Positions 14,915 to 19,603 of a stretch of 19,603 nucleotides of DNA are shown in pieces. The position numbers and the translations under genes were made by a program. Below the pieces are notes generated by a model, which saw only the letters and a program-made list of their open reading frames with translations, did not search any database and was not told where the DNA came from. Source of the stretch: an uncultured bacterium (lineage in GTDB: Bacteria > Patescibacteriota > Patescibacteriia > UBA1558 > GWA2-36-10); the NCBI GenBank assembly GCA_937870675.1, contig CALMZN010000021.1:1-19603 (forward strand), given 5' to 3'. Within the stretch, counting starts at the first letter, position 1, and every line of letters starts with the position of its first letter.

Positions 14915-14926
14915 GCTAATATTAGC
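14915..14926. promoter_or_regulatory. 12-bp palindrome upstream of the tuf promoter
   Basis: GCTAATATTAGC is a perfect palindrome in the 56 bp between the upstream Phd/YefM-like gene and the tuf -35 box. It is made of the same TATTAGC/GCTAATA half-sites as the palindrome over that gene's own promoter (15321-15332). It could be an operator. It is flanked by T and A runs, so a weak bidirectional terminator is the alternative. Confidence 0.4.
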
Positions 14927-14933
14927 CAAAAAA

Positions 14934-15308
14934 TTATTCTACTGGCTCAATATAGTATTTTTCCTCTTCTTCTACCACTGGAGTGTCTTCTGGCTTTTGA
15001 AAAATCGAACCAGCTTGAGGGACTGCTTCCTGAGGCCTGTCTTTGGTCTCAACTTTGAATTGATCAAGGTTGTAATCAGTTGATAAATCATCCTGCGAGG
15101 CCTTCCAGACGGCTATATCACGGTTGATTTTTTCCAATAACTCCTGCTCGGTCAATTCCTGTAAATTGGTATTATGCGTCATCAAGGCCTGATATTCCTT
15201 GAGAGCCAAAATAACAAAGGGCTCATGTGTCTCAGAAATAACTATGATTTTGTCTCCGGTTTTGGCAGTTAGCTCCAAAACCTTTTCCAAATTTTTGAAA
15301 TTACCCAT
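14934..15308 (-). CDS. Small protein with Phd/YefM antitoxin-like N-terminus and acidic tail
   Basis: A 124-aa soluble protein. Residues ~8-43 (VLELTAKTGDKIIVISETHEPF, split, then VILALKEYQALM) resemble the Phd/YefM fold, where a strand-turn-strand precedes the SLEEYE-type helix. A helix with ELTEQELLEKINRDIAVWK follows, then a Pro/Glu-rich, probably disordered C-terminus ending EEEEKYYIEPVE. No toxin gene adjoins it, so it may be an orphan regulator rather than half of a toxin-antitoxin pair. It has its own promoter with an overlapping palindrome and a leader of only about 17 nt without Shine-Dalgarno, and lies just upstream of tuf. The fold assignment is by pattern only. Confidence 0.7.
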   Translation of the reverse strand: MGNFKNLEKVLELTAKTGDKIIVISETHEPFVILALKEYQALMTHNTNLQELTEQELLEKINRDIAVWKASQDDLSTDYNLDQFKVETKDRPQEAVPQAGSIFQKPEDTPVVEEEEKYYIEPVE

Positions 15309-15320
15309 ATTTTTGCTGTT

Positions 15321-15360
15321 TATTAGCTAATATCTTATAAAAAAGTAGCTTATTTGTCAA
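15321..15360 (-). promoter_or_regulatory. Promoter of the Phd/YefM-like gene with overlapping palindromic operator
   Basis: On the minus strand a perfect -35 TTGACA (15360-15355) is followed after 17 bp by TAAGAT (15337-15332). The palindrome TATTAGCTAATA (15332-15321) begins in the -10 box and covers the expected start site near 15325, where a repressor would block initiation. Phd/YefM proteins commonly repress their own promoters through such palindromes, which fits the gene it controls. Confidence 0.7.
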
Positions 15361-15433
15361 GAAAATGCTTCTACCTAAGACCAAGCATTGATGCCTTTTT
15401 TACTACCCTTAAAGCATCCTATGCCACATCTCG

Positions 15434-15488
15434 CCCCGCCCCGAGCGACCTGTGATGAGCGTAACCGAACCAAGTCGAGGTGGCGGGG
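15434..15488. repeat. GC-rich inverted repeat, probably dispersed
   Basis: CCCCGCC (15434-15440) pairs with GGCGGGG (15482-15488), and inside CGAC (15446-15449) can pair with GTCG (15474-15477). It is far more GC-rich than its surroundings, has no T-tract and no ORF, and resembles the small palindromic repeats at other gaps. It lies upstream of both divergent promoters in this intergenic region. Confidence 0.5.
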
Positions 15489-15513
15489 TCAAATTTACTT
15501 CCTCGCAAGATAT

Positions 15514-15542
15514 TTGACAAGATTTGATTTATGTGCTATAAT
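15514..15542 (+). promoter_or_regulatory. Consensus sigma70 promoter of the plus-strand cassette
   Basis: TTGACA (15514-15519), 17 bp, TATAAT (15537-15542): both hexamers and the spacing match the consensus exactly. Transcription would start near 15549 and run into three hairpins and the lipoprotein gene. It is the only plus-strand promoter of this quality that I found and stands outside the minus-strand operons. Confidence 0.88.
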
Positions 15543-15581
15543 TGCTTGTTAAACTAAAAGTTCTTAAAAAACGCCATATAA

Positions 15582-15713
15582 CTTAGACACTGTATTGGAG
15601 CACTAAGAACAGGCCAAAAAGCCAGATTTCATCGAGTTTTGGCTTGATGAACTTCGACTTTTTACCTGGTATAATCTCAGATTATGCGTCTTGGCTCCAG
15701 TACAGTGTCTAAG
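15582..15713 (+). ncRNA. Long imperfect hairpin with 20-bp closing stem (candidate structured RNA)
   Basis: CTTAGACACTGTATTGGAGC (15582-15601) pairs with GCTCCAGTACAGTGTCTAAG (15694-15713) over all 20 positions, with one U-G wobble. Inside, CTAAGA/TCTCAG, AGG/CCT, AAAAAG/CTTTTT and TTCATC/GATGAA can extend the helix with internal loops. It begins ~33 nt after the predicted start of transcription. A 132-bp miniature transposon with terminal repeats is the alternative, but I see no target duplication. Confidence 0.55.
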
Positions 15714-15726
15714 CAAAGGCAAGTAT

Positions 15727-15797
15727 TCTACGCCTCATTCGAATCCACTAGGTCATGACCCCTGTCAAAAATCTAGTGGCTTCAAGTGAGGTGTAGA
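15727..15797 (+). ncRNA. Second imperfect hairpin with 25-position stem (candidate structured RNA)
   Basis: Arms at 15727-15751 and 15773-15797 pair at 23 of 25 positions (two by G-U wobble, two mismatches), around a 21-nt loop. The loop-proximal bases include the palindrome GGTCATGACC (15751-15760). GGCAA (15718-15722) and TTGCC (15814-15818) can close a wider helix around it. It follows the first hairpin by 13 nt in the same predicted transcript. Confidence 0.55.
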
Positions 15798-15808
15798 TTT
15801 ACCCAAAC

Positions 15809-15832
15809 GACAGTTGCCAAATGGTAGCTGTC
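15809..15832 (+). promoter_or_regulatory. Hairpin over the first possible start codon of the cassette gene
   Basis: GACAGTTGCC (15809-15818), loop AAAT, GGTAGCTGTC (15823-15832) form a 10-bp stem including two G-U wobbles. The loop and first stem base contain an ATG (15821-15823) in frame with the lipoprotein. Its TTGCC arm can instead pair with GGCAA at 15718-15722, so two exclusive folds are possible. Confidence 0.5.
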
Positions 15833-15850
15833 AAAGAAAGAGCGTGCAAG

Positions 15851-16168
15851 ATGAAGAAGATCGTGATCCTCATCATCATCGCCATGACCATGACGGTGGC
15901 TCTGACGGGCTGCGACAATACCCAGATGAGCGTCTCGGAGTACAACAACTCCGCCGATTACGAGTACACCATCATGCGGGTGATGGTTCCAGACGGCAAG
16001 ATCTGGTACGAATGGAGTCTCGAGACAGGGTCTCGCCAGGAGCGGCGCCTAAACATGTTGAGGTTCTCCGCACATGGAAAAACAGAAAAACTCAGCGAGG
16101 CGCAGGAGATGATCGATGCCAGCCTCAAACGCTGGCGCGATTCGCAGGCACCCACGAAGAAACCATAA
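15851..16168 (+). CDS. Small predicted lipoprotein of foreign base composition
   Basis: A 105-aa protein with a classic lipoprotein signal: MKK, a hydrophobic stretch (IVILIIIAMTMTVAL) and lipobox LTGC with Cys21. The mature part is 84 residues; its end (KLSEAQEMIDASLKRW) looks like an amphipathic helix after a beta-rich middle with aromatic residues (DGKIWYEWSLE). I do not recognise the family. An in-frame ATG at 15821 would add ten residues, but the signal peptide favours 15851. By hand count 82 of 105 codons end in G or C, unlike the AT-rich neighbours, which suggests transfer. It has its own promoter and terminator. Confidence 0.7.
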   Translation: MKKIVILIIIAMTMTVALTGCDNTQMSVSEYNNSADYEYTIMRVMVPDGKIWYEWSLETGSRQERRLNMLRFSAHGKTEKLSEAQEMIDASLKRWRDSQAPTKKP

Positions 16169-16190
16169 TATCATGCACGATTCCACGGAG

Positions 16191-16211
16191 GGAACAGCCC
16201 ACGGTTGTTCC
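16191..16211 (+). other. Hairpin between the lipoprotein gene and its terminator
   Basis: GGAACAGCC and GGTTGTTCC flank the loop CAC and pair at nine positions with one G-U wobble. It lies 22 bp after the stop codon and just before the terminator stem. There is no T-tract, so it is probably a 3' stabilising structure or part of the cassette's RNA fold. Confidence 0.5.
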
Positions 16212-16217
16212 CCCTAC

Positions 16218-16258
16218 CCCGCCCCAAGTCCACACACGACTTGCGGGCGGGTTTTTTT
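16218..16258 (+). terminator. Rho-independent terminator of the plus-strand cassette
   Basis: CCCGCCC CAAGTC (16218-16230) pairs with GACTTG and GGGCGGG (16238-16251, one bulged C) around loop CACACAC, followed directly by seven T (16252-16258). A 13-bp GC-rich stem plus T7 is a textbook strong terminator. It closes the unit that starts at the 15514 promoter. Confidence 0.92.
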
Positions 16259-16355
16259 AACCCCCTAAATCCCCCTTGACAGGGGGACTTTTAATTTCGT
16301 TAAACTACGCAAATAAAAAATCCTCCCCTGTTAAGGGGAGGTTTGGAGGGGTTAT
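16259..16355. repeat. Two diverged repeat copies in opposite orientation at the cassette-fusA junction
   Basis: The plus strand near 16259 reads TAACCCCCTAAATCCCCC then TTGACAGGGGG. The minus strand from 16354 reads TAACCCCTCCAAACCTCCCC then TTAACAGGGGAGG. They align as diverged copies of one short repeat (TAACCCC, A-rich bridge, C-run/G-run hairpin) facing each other across ~28 bp. The right copy also serves as the fusA terminator. Confidence 0.6.
16311..16341 (-). terminator. Rho-independent terminator of fusA
   Basis: On the minus strand CCTCCCCT, loop TAAC, AGGGGAGG (16341-16322) is followed by ATTTTTTATTT (16321-16311). It starts 15 bp after the fusA stop codon. It sits tail to tail with the cassette's plus-strand terminator, so the two transcripts converge and stop here. 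Confidence 0.88.
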
Positions 16356-16356
16356 A

Positions 16357-18459
16357 TTATCCGTTATTTTTTTTCTTGATTTCTTCAGCAATATTATTTG
16401 GCACTTCTTGATATTTAGAAAACTCCATATTGTAGCTGGATCTACCTTGAGACATGCTACGTAGAGTCGTTGCATAGCCAAACATTTCAGCTAGAGGCAC
16501 AAAAGAATGAATTACTTTGGCGCCAGCTCGATCAAACATTTCGTGCACCTGACCGCGCTTGGAGTTGATGTCACCAATGATGTCACCCATATATTGCTCC
16601 GGAGTCACTACTTCCACTTTCATAATGGGCTCCAAAATAGCTGGATTGGCTCTGGCAAAACCTTCTTTGAAGGCCATAGAAGCGGCAATTTTGAAAGCGG
16701 CTTCAGAAGAGTCAACATCATGATATGATCCATCAAAAACCACCACCCGAACATCAACTACACGGTAACCAGCCAAAACGCCATTGTCCAAAGTTTCTTT
16801 GACACCTTTTTCAATGGCTGGAATAAATTCTCGGGGCACTGTGCCACCCTTGATTTCATCCACAAATTCAAATCCAGCTCCCCGCTCCATGGGCTCTAGA
16901 CGCAAAAGGCAGTGTCCGTACTGACCACGACCACCGGATTGTTTGATATATTTTCCTTCGGCTTCAACAATTTTACGAATAGTTTCTTTGTAGGCCACTT
17001 GGGGAGCGCCAACATTGGCTCCGACACCAAATTCCCGCTTCATGCGATCAACAATAATTTCCAAATGCAATTCGCCCATACCGCCAATGATTGTCTGGTT
17101 GGTTTCTTCATCAGTGCGAATAGTGAATGTCGGGTCTTCCTCGGCCAATTTGGACAAGGCCATGCCCATCTTTTCTTGGTCGGCTTTGGTTTTGGGTTCG
17201 ACAGCCACGTGAATAACTGGCTCGGGAAAATCCATACTTTCCAAAATAACTGGACGATCAACGTCAGACAAAGTATTGCCCGTAGTGGTGTCTTTCAAAC
17301 CAACAACCGCTACTATATCGCCAGCAAAAATCTCCGAGACCTCTTCGCGATGATTGGCATGCATACGCAAAATACGACCAATGCGCTCTCTTTTATCTTT
17401 GTTGGCATTCAAGACATAAGAACCAGAAGTCAGCTGTCCAGAATAGACGCGGATAAAAGTCAAACGACCAACATAGGGATCAGTAGCTATTTTGAAAGCC
17501 AAGGCCGTAAATGGTTCATTATCTTCGGCTTTGATCAAAATTTTGTGCTCTTCATTTCTTGGTTCAGTGCCTTCTAACTGTGGCACATCCAATGGAGACG
17601 GTAGATAAGCAGTAATAGCGTCAAGCAAAAACTGCACACCTTTGTTTTTCAAAGCCGAGCCACAAAGAACCGGCACAATTTTGCCAGTAATGACCGCCTG
17701 ACGCAAAACTTTTTTCAAATCCAATATAGCAATCTCTTCGCCGTTCAAATATTTTTCCATCAACTTCTCATCGTGCTCCACAATAGCTTCGATCAATTTG
17801 GCTCGATACTCCTCTACTTTATCTTTCATGTCCTCAGGAATTTCTCGCACTTCAAAAGTTTTTCCATCTTCATCCAAATAATACCAGGCCTCTCTTTCAA
17901 AAAGGTTGATAATACCTTGGAAGGTCTCAGCCGCGCCAATCGGTAATTGCAAAGGATGAGCGTGTTTGACTAAGCGCTCGTGGATGGTATCCATGTCCCA
18001 ATAAAAATTGGCGCCCATGCGATCCATTTTATTAATAAAGGCCAATCTAGGCACATTGTACTTATCAGCTTGTCTCCAGACAGTTTCCGACTGTGGCTCC
18101 ACGCCAGCCACACCATCAAATATCACCACGCCACCATCCAAAACACGTAAAGATCTTTCTACTTCTACGGTAAAATCTACGTGCCCTGGGGTATCAATGA
18201 TGTTGATGTTGGCTTTGTCGCCACCCAACCAATCAGGCAAAGCCCAAAAACAAGTGGTAGCGGCCGAAGTAATAGTAATACCGCGTTCTTTTTCTTGCTC
18301 CATCCAATCCATTTCCGCGGCGCCATCATGCACTTCACCGATTTTATGTTTTTTTCCAGTATAAAAAAGAATACGCTCAGACACAGTTGTCTTGCCAGCG
18401 TCAATGTGGGCAATGATGCCAATGTTTCTTACTTTTTCTAGTGAATGTTGTCGGGGCAT
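16357..18459 (-). CDS. fusA: Translation elongation factor G
   Basis: GTPase that drives ribosomal translocation and recycling. The 700-aa length is standard. G1 is AHIDAGKTT at 17-25, RGITI at 59-63, G3 DTPGHVD and G4 NKMD near the end of the first sixth. Domain II follows with FTALAFKIATDPYVGRLTF; domains III-V include GMGELHLEIIVDRM and, near the end, RGQVHEMFDRAG. The start MPRQHSLEKVRNIGIIAHID, split here, is typical. No rpsL or rpsG precedes it; instead a dispersed repeat and a GIY-YIG gene do. tuf, often adjacent, is separated by the plus-strand cassette. No Shine-Dalgarno sequence is visible. Confidence 0.99.
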   Translation of the reverse strand: MPRQHSLEKVRNIGIIAHIDAGKTTVSERILFYTGKKHKIGEVHDGAAEMDWMEQEKERGITITSAATTCFWALPDWLGGDKANINIIDTPGHVDFTVEVERSLRVLDGGVVIFDGVAGVEPQSETVWRQADKYNVPRLAFINKMDRMGANFYWDMDTIHERLVKHAHPLQLPIGAAETFQGIINLFEREAWYYLDEDGKTFEVREIPEDMKDKVEEYRAKLIEAIVEHDEKLMEKYLNGEEIAILDLKKVLRQAVITGKIVPVLCGSALKNKGVQFLLDAITAYLPSPLDVPQLEGTEPRNEEHKILIKAEDNEPFTALAFKIATDPYVGRLTFIRVYSGQLTSGSYVLNANKDKRERIGRILRMHANHREEVSEIFAGDIVAVVGLKDTTTGNTLSDVDRPVILESMDFPEPVIHVAVEPKTKADQEKMGMALSKLAEEDPTFTIRTDEETNQTIIGGMGELHLEIIVDRMKREFGVGANVGAPQVAYKETIRKIVEAEGKYIKQSGGRGQYGHCLLRLEPMERGAGFEFVDEIKGGTVPREFIPAIEKGVKETLDNGVLAGYRVVDVRVVVFDGSYHDVDSSEAAFKIAASMAFKEGFARANPAILEPIMKVEVVTPEQYMGDIIGDINSKRGQVHEMFDRAGAKVIHSFVPLAEMFGYATTLRSMSQGRSSYNMEFSKYQEVPNNIAEEIKKKNNG

Positions 18460-18462
18460 AAA

Positions 18463-18490
18463 TAAGTATAAAGTTTAAAGTAAAATTTAT
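18463..18490. repeat. AT-rich AGTATAAAGTT repeat upstream of fusA
   Basis: AAGTATAAAGTTTAAAGTAA starts 4 bp before the fusA ATG and belongs to the family in the rplC-rplD, rplW-rplB and rplB-rpsS gaps. Each copy lies just upstream of a minus-strand start codon. Confidence 0.6.
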
Positions 18491-18493
18491 GTA

Positions 18494-18559
18494 TGGATCC
18501 CCGGGTCAAGCCCGAGGATGACAGACTGTAGTTGTCATTCCCGCGAAAGCGGGAATCCA
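18494..18559. repeat. Dispersed palindromic repeat with two GC-rich hairpins
   Basis: TGGAT (18494-18498) pairs with ATCCA (18555-18559). Inside are ATCCCCGGG/CCCGAGGAT (18497-18519), ATGACA/TGTCAT (18518-18538) and ATTCCCGC-GAAA-GCGGGAAT (18537-18556). The last hairpin matches the ATTCCC-N8-GGGAAT pattern known as dRS3 in Neisseria, and similar units are scattered in many bacterial genomes. It lies between the GIY-YIG gene and fusA. Confidence 0.8.
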
Positions 18560-18574
18560 CCAATATAATTGTAA

Positions 18575-18859
18575 CTAAATTTTATTATATAAATCTTCCC
18601 AATTGGGATTATTTCTTTCAATTAATTCTATTTTCCAAGCTCTTTTCCATTTTTTTAACTGCTTTTCTCGAGAAATTGCTTCATATATATCTTCAAATAT
18701 TTCAAAGTAAACTAGCCTATGAACTTTATATTTTTTAGTAAATCCTTCAATTAATTTTGATTTATGTTCCCAAATTCTTCTGGTAAGATTATTTTTAACA
18801 CCAACATAAAGAACTTTATTATTTTTGTTTGTTAAAATGTATATATAATAGTTTTTCAT
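18575..18859 (-). CDS. Single-domain GIY-YIG nuclease
   Basis: A 94-aa stand-alone GIY-YIG domain, related to the nuclease module of UvrC and of homing endonucleases. The motif pair is YIYIL (5-9) and YVGVKNN (18-24), followed by LTRRIWEHK with the catalytic Arg and His32. Glu65 in ISREKQLKKW is the metal-binding acid. Such short proteins are frequent in Patescibacteria and Bacteroidetes genomes, and their substrate is unknown. It is flanked downstream by a palindromic repeat and upstream by another repeat, which suggests the gene and repeats move or spread together. No Shine-Dalgarno sequence is visible. Confidence 0.9.
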   Translation of the reverse strand: MKNYYIYILTNKNNKVLYVGVKNNLTRRIWEHKSKLIEGFTKKYKVHRLVYFEIFEDIYEAISREKQLKKWKRAWKIELIERNNPNWEDLYNKI

Positions 18860-18867
18860 TTCGTATT

Positions 18868-18972
18868 ACAGATTGCTTCACTCTCCCGAATGGATGCCTT
18901 TGGCAGAGGACGCGTTCGCAAAGACGTACAATAAGACAGATTGCTTCGTTCGAAGACTCGTTCGCAATGACA
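18868..18972. repeat. Two tandem diverged copies of an ACAGATTGCTTC...TTCGCAAxGAC repeat
   Basis: Copy 1 (18868-18929) and copy 2 (18936-18972) both start ACAGATTGCTTC and end TTCGCAAAGAC or TTCGCAATGAC; copy 1 has extra sequence inside. Units of the form AGATTGCTTC...CGCAATGACA are common dispersed repeats in many genomes. They fill the gap between the HD gene and the GIY-YIG gene. Confidence 0.7.
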
Positions 18973-18980
18973 ATAAAGTG

Positions 18981-19514
18981 TTACACCTTGAACGGATCAA
19001 ATGAAACAAAATCTGCATGATGAACTATAATTGCCTCAACATTTCTTTTTGCCAGATCACCTTCTTTTGCGTGATATGCAATTATGTGCTGAACTTCGTA
19101 CGGTAATCCGAATCTATCTGCAATTGCTACTCCGCTGAAAGGATGACGAAGCAGATATCCAGCCTTACTTGTAATAAGTTTCCCATCTACCTTATCATAC
19201 TCAATCAGTTTTCCGATGTCAATAAGAATTGCTCCGGCGATTAGCATGTCCATATCAATTTTAATTTCGTCGCCGAAGTTTTGTTTCATACGTTTTGCTA
19301 TATCAACTGAAAGTTGAACCGCAGTACGTTTGTGATTCATAAAAGATATTTTGCAATCTTTAATCAACAATGAAAACGGAATTACTTCAAGATCTTCCGG
19401 TGACAAAACTGAATTATCAATTGCATAAACCCAGCAATCTAAAACTTTTTCTCTGAGTTCTTTATTTCCTATCCAGCTTATTTCCGGCCATATTTTTAAT
19501 ACTTTATCCTTCAC
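18981..19514 (-). CDS. HD-domain protein with altered HD motif
   Basis: A 177-aa HD-superfamily protein. Candidate metal ligands are His61 (MNHKRT), Asp99, His124 (RHPFSGVA), His143, His148 (AYHAKEGD), and His165/166 with Asp168 (VHHADF). The name-giving His-Asp pair reads Ile98-Asp99 in AILIDIGKL, where most relatives have LLHDIGKL. HD proteins are usually phosphohydrolases; with one ligand replaced, activity is uncertain. The start is a GTG at 19514 with GGAG five to six bases upstream. It starts 18 bp after the preceding gene's stop, suggesting an operon. Ten of 13 Ala codons are GCA, against 0 of 9 in rplE, so its origin differs. Confidence 0.85.
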   Translation of the reverse strand: MKDKVLKIWPEISWIGNKELREKVLDCWVYAIDNSVLSPEDLEVIPFSLLIKDCKISFMNHKRTAVQLSVDIAKRMKQNFGDEIKIDMDMLIAGAILIDIGKLIEYDKVDGKLITSKAGYLLRHPFSGVAIADRFGLPYEVQHIIAYHAKEGDLAKRNVEAIIVHHADFVSFDPFKV

Positions 19515-19532
19515 AGATTCTCCATTTAAAAA

Positions 19533-19603
19533 TTAAATTGATTCTTTAATTAATTCCTTGCCGTTAGTTAAAACGCTATAAGCTTTAACACCAAGCAAAA
19601 CTG
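19533..19603 (-). CDS. C-terminal end of an unrecognised protein (partial)
   Basis: An open frame enters from the right edge and ends with TAA at 19535-19533. It encodes 22 residues, VLLGVKAYSVLTNGKELIKE then SI. Its plausibility rests on the 18-bp spacing to the HD gene's start and the GGAG between them. It is too short to identify. Confidence 0.5.
   Translation of the reverse strand, partial: VLLGVKAYSVLTNGKELIKESI

Noticed and set aside
15454..15478. GGTTCGGTTAC on the minus strand, similar to a tRNA T-arm
   Set aside because: No cloverleaf could be built around it; it belongs to the GC-rich inverted repeat.
15582..15713. Miniature transposable element with 20-bp terminal inverted repeats
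   Set aside because: There is no target-site duplication in the flanks and the single difference between the arms is a wobble that keeps RNA pairing. Kept only as an alternative to a structured RNA.
15736..15748. TTCGAATCC, resembling a tRNA or tmRNA T-loop
   Set aside because: The flanking bases do not form a T-stem and no acceptor, anticodon arm or CCA can be fitted. The sequence is part of the second hairpin arm.
15814..16260. An overlapping 148-codon plus-strand frame rich in His, Asp and Arg over the lipoprotein gene
   Set aside because: It is a shadow in another frame with an unnatural composition, runs into the terminator stem, and lacks the signal peptide and start context of the 15851 gene.
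18460..18575. A promoter for fusA in the upstream gap (TATACT near the ATG, TTGACC in the repeat)
   Set aside because: Spacing between any -35 and -10 candidate is wrong, so I do not claim one.

Overview
The window is a chromosomal segment of a bacterium from the Candidate Phyla Radiation (Patescibacteria); I infer a Parcubacteria-like lineage. Three things point there: a compact, AT-rich S10-spc ribosomal protein cluster; no gene for ribosomal protein L30 (S5 and L15 are 2 bp apart, and loss of L30 is a known CPR trait); and almost no Shine-Dalgarno sequences. Nearly all genes lie on the minus strand, so transcription runs from high to low coordinates.

Layout in the direction of transcription. 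At the right edge are the tail of an unrecognised gene and an HD-domain gene whose codon use differs from the rest. Next is a small GIY-YIG nuclease gene between two kinds of dispersed repeat, then fusA (EF-G). A ~1 kb island follows that does not belong to the translation cluster. It holds a consensus plus-strand promoter, three long RNA-like hairpins, a GC-rich gene for a tiny predicted lipoprotein and a strong terminator, facing the fusA terminator. Then come a small Phd/YefM-like gene with its own promoter, tuf with its own promoter and structured leader, and the run rpsJ-rplC-rplD-rplW-rplB-rpsS-rplV-rpsC-rplP-rpmC-rpsQ-rplN-rplX-rplE-rpsN-rpsH-rplF-rplR-rpsE-rplO-secY. A terminator after secY is followed by a promoter for adk-map-ruvX and the first 24 codons of a membrane protein, probably mltG.

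The core genes build the ribosome (large- and small-subunit proteins), drive elongation (EF-Tu, EF-G), form the Sec translocon (SecY), balance adenylates (Adk), trim nascent N-termini (Map) and take part in RNA/DNA housekeeping (RuvX). rpsL and rpsG, usually upstream of fusA, and the alpha-operon genes usually after map are not in this window.

The most unusual parts are non-coding. (1) The plus-strand cassette at about 15514-16258: every wobble in its three main hairpins pairs only in plus-strand RNA. (2) The 237-bp rpsJ-rplC gap, which has mutually exclusive stems and a terminator-like hairpin just before rplC. (3) A 15-bp perfect inverted repeat inserted between rpsH and rplF. (4) AT-rich repeats in several gaps of the S10 cluster. 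(5) The repeat-flanked GIY-YIG gene.
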